Part shown: positions 46,417 through 54,991 of the stretch, in pieces
Layout: every line of letters begins with the position of its first letter
Position numbering within the stretch: position 1 is the stretch's first letter
NCBI GenBank assembly: GCA_947476145.1
Contig: CANJPH010000004.1
Location: forward strand, 1 to 64,000
Source: Bacteroidota bacterium
GTDB lineage: Bacteria > Bacteroidota > Bacteroidia > Chitinophagales > Chitinophagaceae
DNA: 64,000 bases
Reading direction: 5' to 3'
Translations under genes and position numbers: made by a program
Notes under the pieces: generated by a model
Database searches by the model: none
What the model saw: the letters and a program-made list of their open reading frames with translations, nothing else
Told to the model about the DNA's origin: nothing

Positions 46417-47397
46417 ATGGATAGGATTCGATGGGGGATGATAGGATGTGGAAGTGTAGCTGAAATGAAAAGTGGTCCTGCTTTTAATAAAGTACCCCAT
46501 TCTCAATTAATGGCAGTAATGCGCAGAGACGAAGCATTACTTAGAGATTATGCCTTGCGTCATCAGGTTCCTCAAACATTTACCAATGCATTGGAGTTAA
46601 TACATCATCCAAGTATTGATGCTATTTATATTGCTACTCCGCCCGATGTGCATGAAATATATGCCATTGAAGCCATGAGGGCCAATAAATTTGTATACGT
46701 TGAAAAACCAATGGCTACAACAGTTTTGGCTTGTGAACATATGCTACAAGTAGCCAATGAAGTAAATGGAAAGTTAACCATTGCACATTATAGAAGACAG
46801 CTCCCCCTATTTTTAAAAGTAAAAGAACTTTTAGACCAGGGTGCCATTGGAAAGATTTCCGAGGTTAAAATAATCATGCATAAAAAAGCAGGTCCTAAAA
46901 CTTATTATGAAAATAATTGGAGGGTAAATAAAGCCCGCTCGGGGGGTGGTTTGTTTTATGATTTAGCTCCGCATCAGTTAGACCTTGTTTTTTATTTTTT
47001 TGGCAAAGCATTAAATTATCATGGTAGTGCAAGTAATGTTGCAGATTTGTATTTGGTAGAGGATACCGTGAAAGGGGAAATGCAAATGGAAAACGGAATA
47101 CAATTTTTTGGCGATTGGTGTTTTGCAATTGATGAACGCGCGCAGGAACAGGATGTATTTTTGATTAAAGGAACAGCCGGCTATATTGAATTTTCTGTGT
47201 TTGGGCATACGATTACAGTAGAAAAAAATAATAAAAAAGAGATAATACAATTTGAAGTACCCCTGCATAACCAGCAAAATCTAATTGAAAAAGTAGTAAC
47301 TTTCTTTTTAGGAAAAGGAGAGAATCCATGTTCGGCAGCGGATGCTTTACAATCTATGCGGGTAATGGAAGCATTTGTTTATGGGCATAAAAAATAA
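46417..47397 (+). CDS. Gfo/Idh/MocA family oxidoreductase, cytoplasmic
   Basis: A 326-residue NAD(P)-dependent oxidoreductase without a leader. The Rossmann motif is GMIGCGSVAEMK at residues 7-18, and the catalytic EKP is in YVEKPMAT near residue 93. The C-terminal domain includes GGGLFYDLAPHQLDL, with the family's histidine. It resembles dehydrogenases acting on free or phosphorylated sugars or inositols. It begins 8 nt after the S9 peptidase and 5 nt before the nucleotidyltransferase-kinase gene, so a role in the same sugar pathway as the fusion and mutarotase is likely. Confidence 0.9.
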   Translation: MDRIRWGMIGCGSVAEMKSGPAFNKVPHSQLMAVMRRDEALLRDYALRHQVPQTFTNALELIHHPSIDAIYIATPPDVHEIYAIEAMRANKFVYVEKPMATTVLACEHMLQVANEVNGKLTIAHYRRQLPLFLKVKELLDQGAIGKISEVKIIMHKKAGPKTYYENNWRVNKARSGGGLFYDLAPHQLDLVFYFFGKALNYHGSASNVADLYLVEDTVKGEMQMENGIQFFGDWCFAIDERAQEQDVFLIKGTAGYIEFSVFGHTITVEKNNKKEIIQFEVPLHNQQNLIEKVVTFFLGKGENPCSAADALQSMRVMEAFVYGHKK

Positions 47398-47402
47398 TTT
47401 GA

Positions 47403-48545
47403 ATGGAAAAGGTTTTCGTTACAGGCTGTTTTGATTTATTACATAGTGGGCATATTGCTTTTTTGGAACAAGCAGCTTCCTTTGGCGACTTATATGTTTG
47501 TATTGGTTCAGACCAAACTGTTCATGAATTAAAAGGACGTTATCCCATTATCACACAGGAGGAAAGAAGGTATATGATACAGGCCCTAAGATGTGTAAAA
47601 GAATGCAGAATAAACAAGGGCGCTGGCATTATTGATTTTGAACAGGAACTACAATCCATTCAACCTACCATTTTTGTGGTGAATGAGGATGGCAATACGC
47701 CTGCTAAGGCGGCATTGTGCAAGGAGCAGCATATAGTTTATAAAGTGCTTGAACGTATTCCATCTCAGGGCTTGCCTGTTCGCTCTACTACCAGTTTACG
47801 TACCAATTCCATTATCCCCTTTAGGATAGATCTTGCTGGTGGCTGGTTGGACCAACCTTATGTAAATGAAGCCTATCCAGGACCTGTTTTAACTATTTCC
47901 ATTGAACCTACGGTAGAATTTAATAACCGAAGTGGAATGTCTAGCAGCACGCGCAATAAAGCCATTGAATTATGGAAAGCACAATTACCTGAAGGAGATA
48001 CAGAGCAGATTGCAAAAATTTTATTTAGTTATGAAAACCCTCCGGGTACAAAAAGTATTGCCGGTTCGCAGGATGCCTTGGGCATTGTGTTACCAGGTTT
48101 AAATAAATTACACTACGATAAATCTTATTGGCCATATAAAATTGAATCAGAAGAAACGGAAGAGATTTTATCTTGGTTGGAACAACATTTATATTTAATT
48201 CCACTAGATCCTCGTCACAACGAATATGATGTATTAAGTAACACCCATATTACAGCAGCAGGGGCTAAAGCATTGGCTGACGCTGCAAATGCATGCTGGG
48301 AAAGTATTTTGGCAAAAGATAAAGTAGCCTTTGGAAAATCATTTTTAGCTTCTTTTAAAGCGCAAATACAAATGTTCCCCAATATGGTGGACGAAAAATT
48401 ATTGGATACGATTACTGAATTAAGTAAAAATACATTAGGCCATAAATTATCAGGTGCCGGTGGCGGTGGCTATTTAATATTAGTAAGTGATGCACCCATC
48501 GCCAATTCTATTCAAATTAAAATTAGAAGAAAAAATTTAATATAA
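47403..48545 (+). CDS. cytidylyltransferase-like / GHMP kinase-like fusion protein
   Basis: A 380-residue two-domain protein. Residues 1-133 are a nucleotidyltransferase of the HxGH class: His14-Ser-Gly-His17 (LLHSGHIAF), QEERRYMIQ and RSTTSLR at 127-133, the usual end of the fold. From 138 a GHMP kinase-like domain follows: PFRIDLAGGWLDQPY (139-153), a loop SGMSSSTRN (177-185) in the place of the GLGSS ATP loop, GSQDALGIVLPG and KLSGAGGGGYL near the end. The kinase half is shorter than usual (about 240 residues). The sugar kinase/activation fusion recalls the fucokinase-GDP-fucose pyrophosphorylase idea but with different domains. The mutarotase gene overlaps the stop as TAATG. Confidence 0.82.
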   Translation: MEKVFVTGCFDLLHSGHIAFLEQAASFGDLYVCIGSDQTVHELKGRYPIITQEERRYMIQALRCVKECRINKGAGIIDFEQELQSIQPTIFVVNEDGNTPAKAALCKEQHIVYKVLERIPSQGLPVRSTTSLRTNSIIPFRIDLAGGWLDQPYVNEAYPGPVLTISIEPTVEFNNRSGMSSSTRNKAIELWKAQLPEGDTEQIAKILFSYENPPGTKSIAGSQDALGIVLPGLNKLHYDKSYWPYKIESEETEEILSWLEQHLYLIPLDPRHNEYDVLSNTHITAAGAKALADAANACWESILAKDKVAFGKSFLASFKAQIQMFPNMVDEKLLDTITELSKNTLGHKLSGAGGGGYLILVSDAPIANSIQIKIRRKNLI

Positions 48546-48871
48546 TGCGTTACTGCTTAGCACTTGATTTAAAAGATGATCCTCAGCTTATTGCTGCTTA
48601 TGATGAATATCACCAATCGGTATGGCCTGAAATTATTGATTCTATTAAGTCTTCGGGCATTACCCATTTAGAAATTTACCGCGTTGCGAACAGACTGTTT
48701 ATGATGATGGAAACGACTGCCGAATTTAGCTTTGAGCAAAAAGCCATGATGGATGCTAATAATGATATTGTACAACAGTGGGAAAAAACCATGTGGGAAT
48801 ATCAGCAAGCCTTGCCTATTGCGAATCCTGGAGAAAAATGGCTGTTGATGCAAAAAATATTTACACTGTAA
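48545..48871 (+). CDS. RhaM-family L-rhamnose/L-fucose mutarotase
   Basis: A 108-residue protein of the RhaM (COG3254) family, which interconverts alpha and beta anomers of 6-deoxy sugars. It shows the family pattern: MRYCLALDLKDDPQLIAAYDEYH near the start (with the catalytic tyrosine and histidine region), VWPEI, GITHLEIYR and W-E-K-x-M-W late. Members act on L-rhamnose or L-fucose. Its ATG overlaps the upstream stop by one base, so it is coupled to the nucleotidyltransferase-kinase fusion. The stop is 1 nt from the convergent TauE/SafE stop codon, leaving no room for a conventional terminator between the two. Confidence 0.88.
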   Translation: MRYCLALDLKDDPQLIAAYDEYHQSVWPEIIDSIKSSGITHLEIYRVANRLFMMMETTAEFSFEQKAMMDANNDIVQQWEKTMWEYQQALPIANPGEKWLLMQKIFTL

Positions 48872-48872
48872 A

Positions 48873-49661
48873 CTAACCAAAAACTTGTTCAAAAAGGATA
48901 ATCAGTGACATGAGCAGAACAAACCATCCAAATCCTTTTTTCAATTTTGCTCCATCTATTGTTTTGTTCAAATAGTTTCCTGTAATAATGCCGAGGGTTG
49001 CGAGTACAATAATAATGGAAAGAAATTTCCAATCTACATTTACATGTAATAAGTCACCGCCAAAGCCTACTAAAGATTTTATACTTATAATAAACAAGGA
49101 GGAAGCAATTGCTTTTTTCATGGGCAGCTTACCTAATAAAACCAATGCAGGGATAATTAAAAATCCGCCCCCTGCCCCTACAATGCCTGTAACCATACCT
49201 TCTAATAATCCAACGAAAGCAAGTGGAAGGCCATAATTTGCCTTTTCTCCCTCCATTTCCTTTTTGTTTTTACCTAGTATCATAGACAAAGCGGACACCA
49301 GCATTAAGCTTGCAAAAAACAGCATGATAAAACTGTCCTTACTAATGACGGTATTGGTGAATATTGAAAATTTTGCTGGAATAGCACTTAAAAGATATTT
49401 ACGTGCAATAAATACCCCCAAAATAGAGGGCGCTCCAAAAACGAATATCACTTTAAAGTCCACTAATTTTTGTCTTAAGCGAGAAATCACTCCTGCAATA
49501 CTACTGAGGCCTACAATGCAAAGAGAGTAAGTGGTTGCTAATAAAGGGTCAATATGAAAAAGGTATACGAGTACCGGAACGGTTAAAATAGAGCCCCCAC
49601 TGCCAATTAATCCCAGGGAGATACCTATTAAAACAGAAACAAAATAACCTAACCATTCCAT
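48873..49661 (-). CDS. TauE/SafE family sulfite/organosulfonate exporter
   Basis: A 262-residue integral membrane protein with seven or eight hydrophobic segments. The duplicated family motif is seen as GLIGSGGSILTVPVLVYL near residues 18-35 and GIVGAGGGFLIIPALVLL near 158-175. TauE/SafE proteins export sulfite, sulfoacetate or related anions. The gene is divergent from the persulfide dioxygenase-rhodanese gene with a 150-nt shared control region, which supports a role in disposing of sulfite made by that pathway. Its stop lies 1 nt from the mutarotase stop on the other strand. Confidence 0.92.
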   Translation of the reverse strand: MEWLGYFVSVLIGISLGLIGSGGSILTVPVLVYLFHIDPLLATTYSLCIVGLSSIAGVISRLRQKLVDFKVIFVFGAPSILGVFIARKYLLSAIPAKFSIFTNTVISKDSFIMLFFASLMLVSALSMILGKNKKEMEGEKANYGLPLAFVGLLEGMVTGIVGAGGGFLIIPALVLLGKLPMKKAIASSLFIISIKSLVGFGGDLLHVNVDWKFLSIIIVLATLGIITGNYLNKTIDGAKLKKGFGWFVLLMSLIILFEQVFG

Positions 49662-49729
49662 GCAGTATAATTTTATGCAAACATCTCGTTAATGATGTAC
49701 AATTTATGTACTATTTATCACTTAATTAA

Positions 49730-49737
49730 TAATTTTG
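49730..49737 (+). promoter_or_regulatory. candidate -7 element upstream of the persulfide dioxygenase gene
   Basis: TAATTTTG fits TAnnTTTG, starting RNA near 49744. That would put the Crp/Fnr-type site on the start point. An alternative start near 49795, with a poor -7 (TAGAAATTG), would put the site near -43. Confidence 0.35.
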
Positions 49738-49743
49738 TACGAA

Positions 49744-49759
49744 AGTGATTTTTGTCACT
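49744..49759. promoter_or_regulatory. Crp/Fnr-type inverted repeat
   Basis: AGTGA-TTTTTG-TCACT is a perfect 5-bp inverted repeat with 6-nt spacer and contains GTGA-N6-TCAC, the core of Crp/Fnr-family sites. It lies between divergent sulfur-related genes, so one regulator could control both. The protein that binds is not encoded in the window. Confidence 0.5.
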
Positions 49760-49811
49760 ATAAAACTTAATTTTAATGTAGAAATTGTGGATTCATTTTA
49801 ATTCTTACTTT

Positions 49812-51236
49812 ATGAAAGTTGAACAAATTTATACGGGATGTCTTGCTCAGGGCGCTTATTATATTATGAGTGAAGGTGAAGTGGCCATCATTGATCCTTT
49901 AAGAGAAGTGGATGCATATATTCAAAGAGCATCAATAGATAAGGCACAAATAAAATATGTTTTAGAGACCCATTTTCATGCCGATTTTGTTTCAGGTCAT
50001 TTAGACCTTGCAAAAAAAACTGGAGCAAAAATTGTGTATGGGCCAACTGCCGCTCCAGCATTTGAATTTTATTCCGCAAAAGATGGCGAGGAGTTGAGTT
50101 TAGGAAAAATAAAAATTAAAGTGATACATACCCCTGGTCATACCATGGAGAGCACCTGTTATTTATTAAAAGATGAAACAGGAAAAGAAGTGGCCCTTTT
50201 TAGTGGAGATACTTTATTTATTGGAGATGTGGGCAGACCCGATTTGGCACAAAAAGTATCAGCAGAATTAACCCAGGAAATTTTAGCAGCACATTTATAT
50301 GATTCATTGCGCCATAAAATTATGCCATTGGCTGATGATATTATTGTTTATCCAGCGCATGGCGCAGGAAGTGCTTGCGGAAAAAAAATGAGTAAGGAAA
50401 CCCAGGATACTTTGGGCAGTCAAAAAGCCACCAATTATGCATTGGCACCAGATATGACGAAGCCAGAATTTATTGAAGCCGTATTAGATGGTTTAGTGGC
50501 ACCTCCGGGGTATTTTCCATTAAATGTAATGATGAACATTCAGGGCTATGATAGTATTGACGATGTGTTAGCGAGAGGACAACATGCTTTTACACCCGAT
50601 ACCTTTGAGGCAGCAGCGAACGAAACCAGCGCCTTAATTTTAGATACAAGAGACGCGCAAACATTTGCCAATGGGTTTATTCCCAACTCAATTAATATTG
50701 GTATTGACGGAAGTTTTGCGCCATGGGTTGGAGCGATGATACCCGATATAAAACAAGAAATTTTATTAGTATGTGAGCCAGGTCGTGAAGCAGAAGTGAT
50801 TACAAGATTAGCAAGAGTTGGATATGATTACACCATTGGTTTTTTGCAAGGAGGATTCGATGTATGGAAAAATGCAGGTAAGGAGGTAGAAAAAATAAAA
50901 TCTATCTCGGCGTTGGACTTGGCTGACCAAAAAGATAAAGATGCGAGTACTTTGATATTAGATGTGCGAAAAGCTTCTGAATTTAAAAGCGAACATATTA
51001 AGGGTGCTATCAATGCTCCATTGGATTTTATTAACGATAGCATGGCTATGATTGACAAGGACAAAACCTATTTTGTGCATTGCGCTGCTGGTTATAGATC
51101 TATGATTTTTATTTCTATTTTAAAAGCGCGTGGCTTTGATCATTTGATTGACGTGAAAGGCGGATTCAAAGACATTAAAGATGTAGGCAAATTTAAGATT
51201 ACGGAGTATACAATTCCCACTACTTTACTTTTATAA
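49812..51236 (+). CDS. persulfide dioxygenase-like MBL protein with two rhodanese domains
   Basis: A 474-residue cytoplasmic protein; ATG 49812 (MKVEQIYTGC) is preferred over one 27 nt upstream. Residues 1-250 are a metallo-beta-lactamase fold of the ETHE1 type: His54, His56, Asp58 (THFHADF), then His110 (HTPGH), Asp133 (SGDTLF) and a late histidine in YPAHG. The sixth position of HxHxDH is Phe59, as in some relatives. Two rhodanese domains follow (about 265-365 and 370-470); the first has Cys in CEPGRE, the second the standard active loop CAAGYR. It would oxidise glutathione or low-molecular persulfides and handle the sulfur, with the divergent exporter removing sulfite. Confidence 0.9.
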   Translation: MKVEQIYTGCLAQGAYYIMSEGEVAIIDPLREVDAYIQRASIDKAQIKYVLETHFHADFVSGHLDLAKKTGAKIVYGPTAAPAFEFYSAKDGEELSLGKIKIKVIHTPGHTMESTCYLLKDETGKEVALFSGDTLFIGDVGRPDLAQKVSAELTQEILAAHLYDSLRHKIMPLADDIIVYPAHGAGSACGKKMSKETQDTLGSQKATNYALAPDMTKPEFIEAVLDGLVAPPGYFPLNVMMNIQGYDSIDDVLARGQHAFTPDTFEAAANETSALILDTRDAQTFANGFIPNSINIGIDGSFAPWVGAMIPDIKQEILLVCEPGREAEVITRLARVGYDYTIGFLQGGFDVWKNAGKEVEKIKSISALDLADQKDKDASTLILDVRKASEFKSEHIKGAINAPLDFINDSMAMIDKDKTYFVHCAAGYRSMIFISILKARGFDHLIDVKGGFKDIKDVGKFKITEYTIPTTLLL

Positions 51237-51290
51237 TTAATTATTTCTCAAAGAGGCGGCTAGCTTTATTATTTATCAAAATTCAACATT

Positions 51291-52811
51291 ATGAAACATA
51301 TATACGGCCTCTTTTTACTGATGCTTACCTTTGCAAGTCAAGCACAAAATCCAGCTAGCTTTACGCCTGCATCCTTTAACGATCCAACACGTTTAGAACG
51401 CATTAAAAATGCCATTCCGGTCATTGAAAAAATGTATAAAGATTTTTCCATCGTCAATCATGTCCCTGGTTATGCCTATGGAATAGTGGTAGATGGACAA
51501 CTACTTTATAAAGGGGCTGCTGGTTATGCGAATTTGGAAGAAAAAATTCCTGCCACTACGAGTTCCATGTTTCGTATTGCATCCATGTCAAAAAGTTTTA
51601 CCTCTCTTGCCATATTACATTTAAGAGATGCTGGTAAATTAAAATTAGATGACCCTGTCGAAAAATATATTCCCGAATTAAAAGGACAGGGGCTAACCAA
51701 CGATGCACCTGCTATTACGATTCGTCATTTAATGAGTCATAGTGCAGGTTTCCCAGAGGACAACCCATGGGGCGACAGGCAATTAGCAGACTCGGAAAAA
51801 GATTTAACCGATTTAATAAGCGGAAAACTTTCTTTCTCAAATGTAGCAGGAACCGAGTATGAATACAGTAATTTAGGTTTTGCCATGTTGGGTTACATTA
51901 TTCATAAAGTGTCTGGCTTAAGTTATGATGTGTACATTCAAAATAATATTTTGAATCCATTGGGAATGAATGCCACAACGTATGAGTACACCATTATTCC
52001 AAAAGATAAATTCGCTTATGGGTATAGATATATAAATGATAATTGGCGTAAAGAGCAACCACTTAAAGATGGTATCTACGGTGCCATGGGAGGCATGATT
52101 ACTTCTATTGATATGTTTGGAAAATATGTAGCTATGCATGAAGCGGCATGGCCAGAAAGAAATGACAAAGAAACCTTACCGGTGAAAAGAAGCTCCATTA
52201 GAGAAATGCATCAGCCTGCAAGATTCATTTCTTTAAATCCAAATTATACTTTTCCAAGTGGAAAAAAATTGGCTACCACAGGAAGTTATACTTATGGTTT
52301 ACGATGGACTATAGATGCAGAGCATAAAAAAAATATTGGCCATAGCGGCGGTCTGCCTGGATTTGGTAGCAATTGGCAATTCCTTCCTGATTATGGAGTA
52401 GGTGTGATTTTATTTGCAAATGTGACCTATGCGCCCACCACTCAAATAAATACCGCTGTCATGGATACCCTTGTTCAAATGGCCAAGCTTCACCCAAGAC
52501 AAATAAGTGTTTCCCCCATTTTAGCAAAGCGTCAGCAAGAATTAATCAAGATCATACCTAACTGGGAAAATACAGGATCCATCTTTGCCGAAAACTTTTT
52601 TGATGATTACCCCATTGACATGCTAAAAGCAGCGTCTGCTAATTTATTTAAAACAGTAGGTGCTATTGAAAAAGTAAATTCAATGGTAGCCGAAAATCAA
52701 TTGAGAGGCTATTGCATTATTGAATGTAAAAATGGGAAATTAAAATTAGCATTTACGCTTTCTCCGGAAAATCCAGCAACGATACAGGAGTATCACCTAA
52801 CAAAGGAGTAA
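51291..52811 (+). CDS. serine hydrolase, class C beta-lactamase family
   Basis: A 506-residue exported protein (leader ends ASQAQ). SxxK is Ser98-Lys101 (SMSK), YxN is Tyr192-Asn194 (YSN) and HSGG lies near residue 357. The catalytic domain ends near 400 and a roughly 100-residue tail follows that is not DUF3471 by eye; it contains a second small mixed alpha/beta segment (VGAIEKVNSMVAENQLRGY). Substrate unknown; the family includes D-aminopeptidases and esterases. It is separate from neighbours and no clear promoter was found in the 54-nt gap upstream. Confidence 0.9.
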   Translation: MKHIYGLFLLMLTFASQAQNPASFTPASFNDPTRLERIKNAIPVIEKMYKDFSIVNHVPGYAYGIVVDGQLLYKGAAGYANLEEKIPATTSSMFRIASMSKSFTSLAILHLRDAGKLKLDDPVEKYIPELKGQGLTNDAPAITIRHLMSHSAGFPEDNPWGDRQLADSEKDLTDLISGKLSFSNVAGTEYEYSNLGFAMLGYIIHKVSGLSYDVYIQNNILNPLGMNATTYEYTIIPKDKFAYGYRYINDNWRKEQPLKDGIYGAMGGMITSIDMFGKYVAMHEAAWPERNDKETLPVKRSSIREMHQPARFISLNPNYTFPSGKKLATTGSYTYGLRWTIDAEHKKNIGHSGGLPGFGSNWQFLPDYGVGVILFANVTYAPTTQINTAVMDTLVQMAKLHPRQISVSPILAKRQQELIKIIPNWENTGSIFAENFFDDYPIDMLKAASANLFKTVGAIEKVNSMVAENQLRGYCIIECKNGKLKLAFTLSPENPATIQEYHLTKE

Positions 52812-52852
52812 CAGATTGCATTGTTTAAAATAATGGGTTCAAAAATAGTTGA

Positions 52853-53635
52853 TTAAAAATCGGCGTACATTCTAGCAGTCATTAAAACTGTTTCATTTCT
52901 GCTGACCGACTTGGCATATTTAGGCATATTGGAAATGCTTTGCCATTCGGGAGAAGCGCTAAATGCTTTCCAGTGCGCATCTCTATCGGCCATATTATTA
53001 AAGCTAGTAATATATATAAGATTAGGCATTCTGTCTCCTACAATTGCTTTAGCATAAAATATAGCATTAAAATTTAATCGTTTAAATAAGGTTACTTCAC
53101 CCCCTTCATTAAACATATGTACTTTTCTTAAATGCGCATTTTCGGTGGGGCTTTCATAACTACGGTATTCGTAAATACGATCTACTGATTTTGTTAAGCT
53201 AGTATTTTTTTCAAACTTAGGTTGATCTATAAAAGATTTTGAAACAATTCTTTCAATCCTAGTATAAGGCAAACTACTATCTGCGTTTTCTAAATCAACG
53301 ATCTCATTTTTCCCAAAAGGGTCTAGCTTTTCAATGCCTTGATCTAATTTGTCTAATACATTTAATGAATGCATTGGAATCCAAACGTATAGCTTTTTGT
53401 CCGCAGCAGTATCATTTGTAATGGGAGCAAATACCCCTACTTTTTCAATACCTGACTGATGCAAGTATGGCAAATAGGTATTTTGTAAATAAGTATCTAT
53501 GCCTTGTATTTGCTGATTACTACTGCAATGATAAATTTGAATTAAATAAAATTCACGATCACCTTTTTTTGATTTTTGAGAATATACCGTCATCATGCTT
53601 AAAGCTAAGACCGTTAAAAGCAACACTTTTTTCAT
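52853..53635 (-). CDS. NIPSNAP family protein, exported
   Basis: A 260-residue protein with leader ending TVYSQ. Two ferredoxin-like halves are visible: FYLIQIYHCSSNQQIQGIDTYLQ in the first and the NIPSNAP-type second half, IYEYRSYESPTENAHLRKV followed by ITSFNNMADRDAHWKAFSASPEW. NIPSNAP domain proteins are small alpha/beta barrels of unclear function, common as exported proteins in Bacteroidota near sugar-degradation genes. Its promoter candidate, TATTTTTG on the minus strand at 53662-53655, lacks a well-spaced -33. Confidence 0.82.
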   Translation of the reverse strand: MKKVLLLTVLALSMMTVYSQKSKKGDREFYLIQIYHCSSNQQIQGIDTYLQNTYLPYLHQSGIEKVGVFAPITNDTAADKKLYVWIPMHSLNVLDKLDQGIEKLDPFGKNEIVDLENADSSLPYTRIERIVSKSFIDQPKFEKNTSLTKSVDRIYEYRSYESPTENAHLRKVHMFNEGGEVTLFKRLNFNAIFYAKAIVGDRMPNLIYITSFNNMADRDAHWKAFSASPEWQSISNMPKYAKSVSRNETVLMTARMYADF

Positions 53636-53716
53636 AAAATTTAATTTAACAACCCAAAAATAGGGTTTCTATCTTGTCAAGTGAATATTTATTATATTTA
53701 TATATAAATACCATTC

Positions 53717-54982
53717 ATGCAAAAGGCCAAGTCCTATATAATACCGTTAATTTTAATTACTAGTTTATTTTTTTTGTGGGGCTTTGCGCATAATTTAGAT
53801 CCCGTTTTAATACCTCATTTAAAGCGCTCTTTTTCTTTAACCACAACACAAGCAACCTTAGTAGACTCAGCTTTATTTATTGCTTATTTTTTTATGGCTT
53901 TACCTGCGGGTTATATCATGAAAAAATGGGGGTATAAAATTGGGATTATTACAGGACTTCTTTTATTTTCTTTAGGCTCTCTTTTGTTTGTCCCAGCTGC
54001 TAACTTCCAATCCTATAATTATTTTTTAATCGCTTTGTTTGTGATAGCCTGTGGTTTAACTATTTTAGAAACTGCTGCCAACCCCTACGTCTCTGCTTTG
54101 GGAAATCCGAGCAATTCAACGCAAAAGTTAAATCTTGCCCAGTCCTTTAATGGTTTAGCGGTTGTATTGGCACCATTATTAGGAGAAAAATATATTTTGA
54201 TTCAAGGTCATACAGATGCCGAATTGGATGTAATGACCGAATCTGCAAAAAAAGTGGCTTTGGCATCCGAAGCGGCAAGTGTAAAAACGCCTTACATAAT
54301 ATTAGCAATGGTATTGCTCATCGTTGCTGCCCTTTTTTATTTTATCAAATTACCCGATTTAAGAAATAAAGATGAAAATAATTCAAACAGCATATTAAAA
54401 ACATTTAGACACAGACATTTAAGTTGGGCAGTAATTGCACAATTCTTTTATGTAGGTGCACAAGTTTCTATATTTAGCCTTTTTATAGTATACATTAATG
54501 ATGCAAAAATTGTTACAAATTTATCTCCTGCTAAGTATGCTAGTATCGCTGGGTTGGCTTTTTTAATAGGGAGGTTTGCAGGTACTGCTTTTATGAAATT
54601 TATAGCACCTAATAAATTATTATTGATTTATTCTTTGATAAGTACAATACTTTGTGGAATAGTTATAGTGGGTAATGGCATGATGACTATTTATGCATTA
54701 ATTGGCATTTGCTTTTTTATGTCCATCATGTTCCCCACTATTTTTTCCTTAGGCATTAAGGAATTGGGTGCAGACACCGAAATAGCTAGTAGTTTAATTG
54801 TCATGTCTATTGTAGGCGGTGCTGTCATGCCAAGATTTTTTGGAATCATTAGCGATGCTACAGGTAACATACAATTGGGATACATCGTACCCTTGGGTTG
54901 CTTTATGGTAGTTGCTTATTTTGGTTGGAAGGGGTATAAAGTAAAAACGCCCCCAAATAATGGAGGCGTCTTGTATAATTAA
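53717..54982 (+). CDS. FucP-like sugar MFS transporter
   Basis: A 421-residue, 12-helix major facilitator. The opening LFFLWGFAHNLDPVLIPHLKR and the following ALFIAYFFMALPAGYIMKKWGYK are characteristic of the L-fucose:proton symporter FucP branch, which also carries glucose, galactose and other sugars in Bacteroidota. ANPYVSALG and the glutamate before it (ETAAN) are typical. It could import the 6-deoxy sugar processed by the genes at 46.4-48.9 kb, although 5 kb and a strand-switching gene lie between. The last codons overlap a terminator for the convergent Spy-like gene. Confidence 0.92.
   Translation: MQKAKSYIIPLILITSLFFLWGFAHNLDPVLIPHLKRSFSLTTTQATLVDSALFIAYFFMALPAGYIMKKWGYKIGIITGLLLFSLGSLLFVPAANFQSYNYFLIALFVIACGLTILETAANPYVSALGNPSNSTQKLNLAQSFNGLAVVLAPLLGEKYILIQGHTDAELDVMTESAKKVALASEAASVKTPYIILAMVLLIVAALFYFIKLPDLRNKDENNSNSILKTFRHRHLSWAVIAQFFYVGAQVSIFSLFIVYINDAKIVTNLSPAKYASIAGLAFLIGRFAGTAFMKFIAPNKLLLIYSLISTILCGIVIVGNGMMTIYALIGICFFMSIMFPTIFSLGIKELGADTEIASSLIVMSIVGGAVMPRFFGIISDATGNIQLGYIVPLGCFMVVAYFGWKGYKVKTPPNNGGVLYN
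54943..54969 (-). terminator. terminator of the Spy-like operon, inside the MFS coding end
   Basis: ACGCC-CCCA (from 54947) pairs with TGG-A-GGCGT (to 54969) with one C-A mismatch and a 5-nt AATAA loop. On the minus strand the hairpin is followed by TTTTTAC. It lies within the last 13 codons of the plus-strand transporter gene. Confidence 0.55.
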
Positions 54983-54991
54983 AACCCTTAA

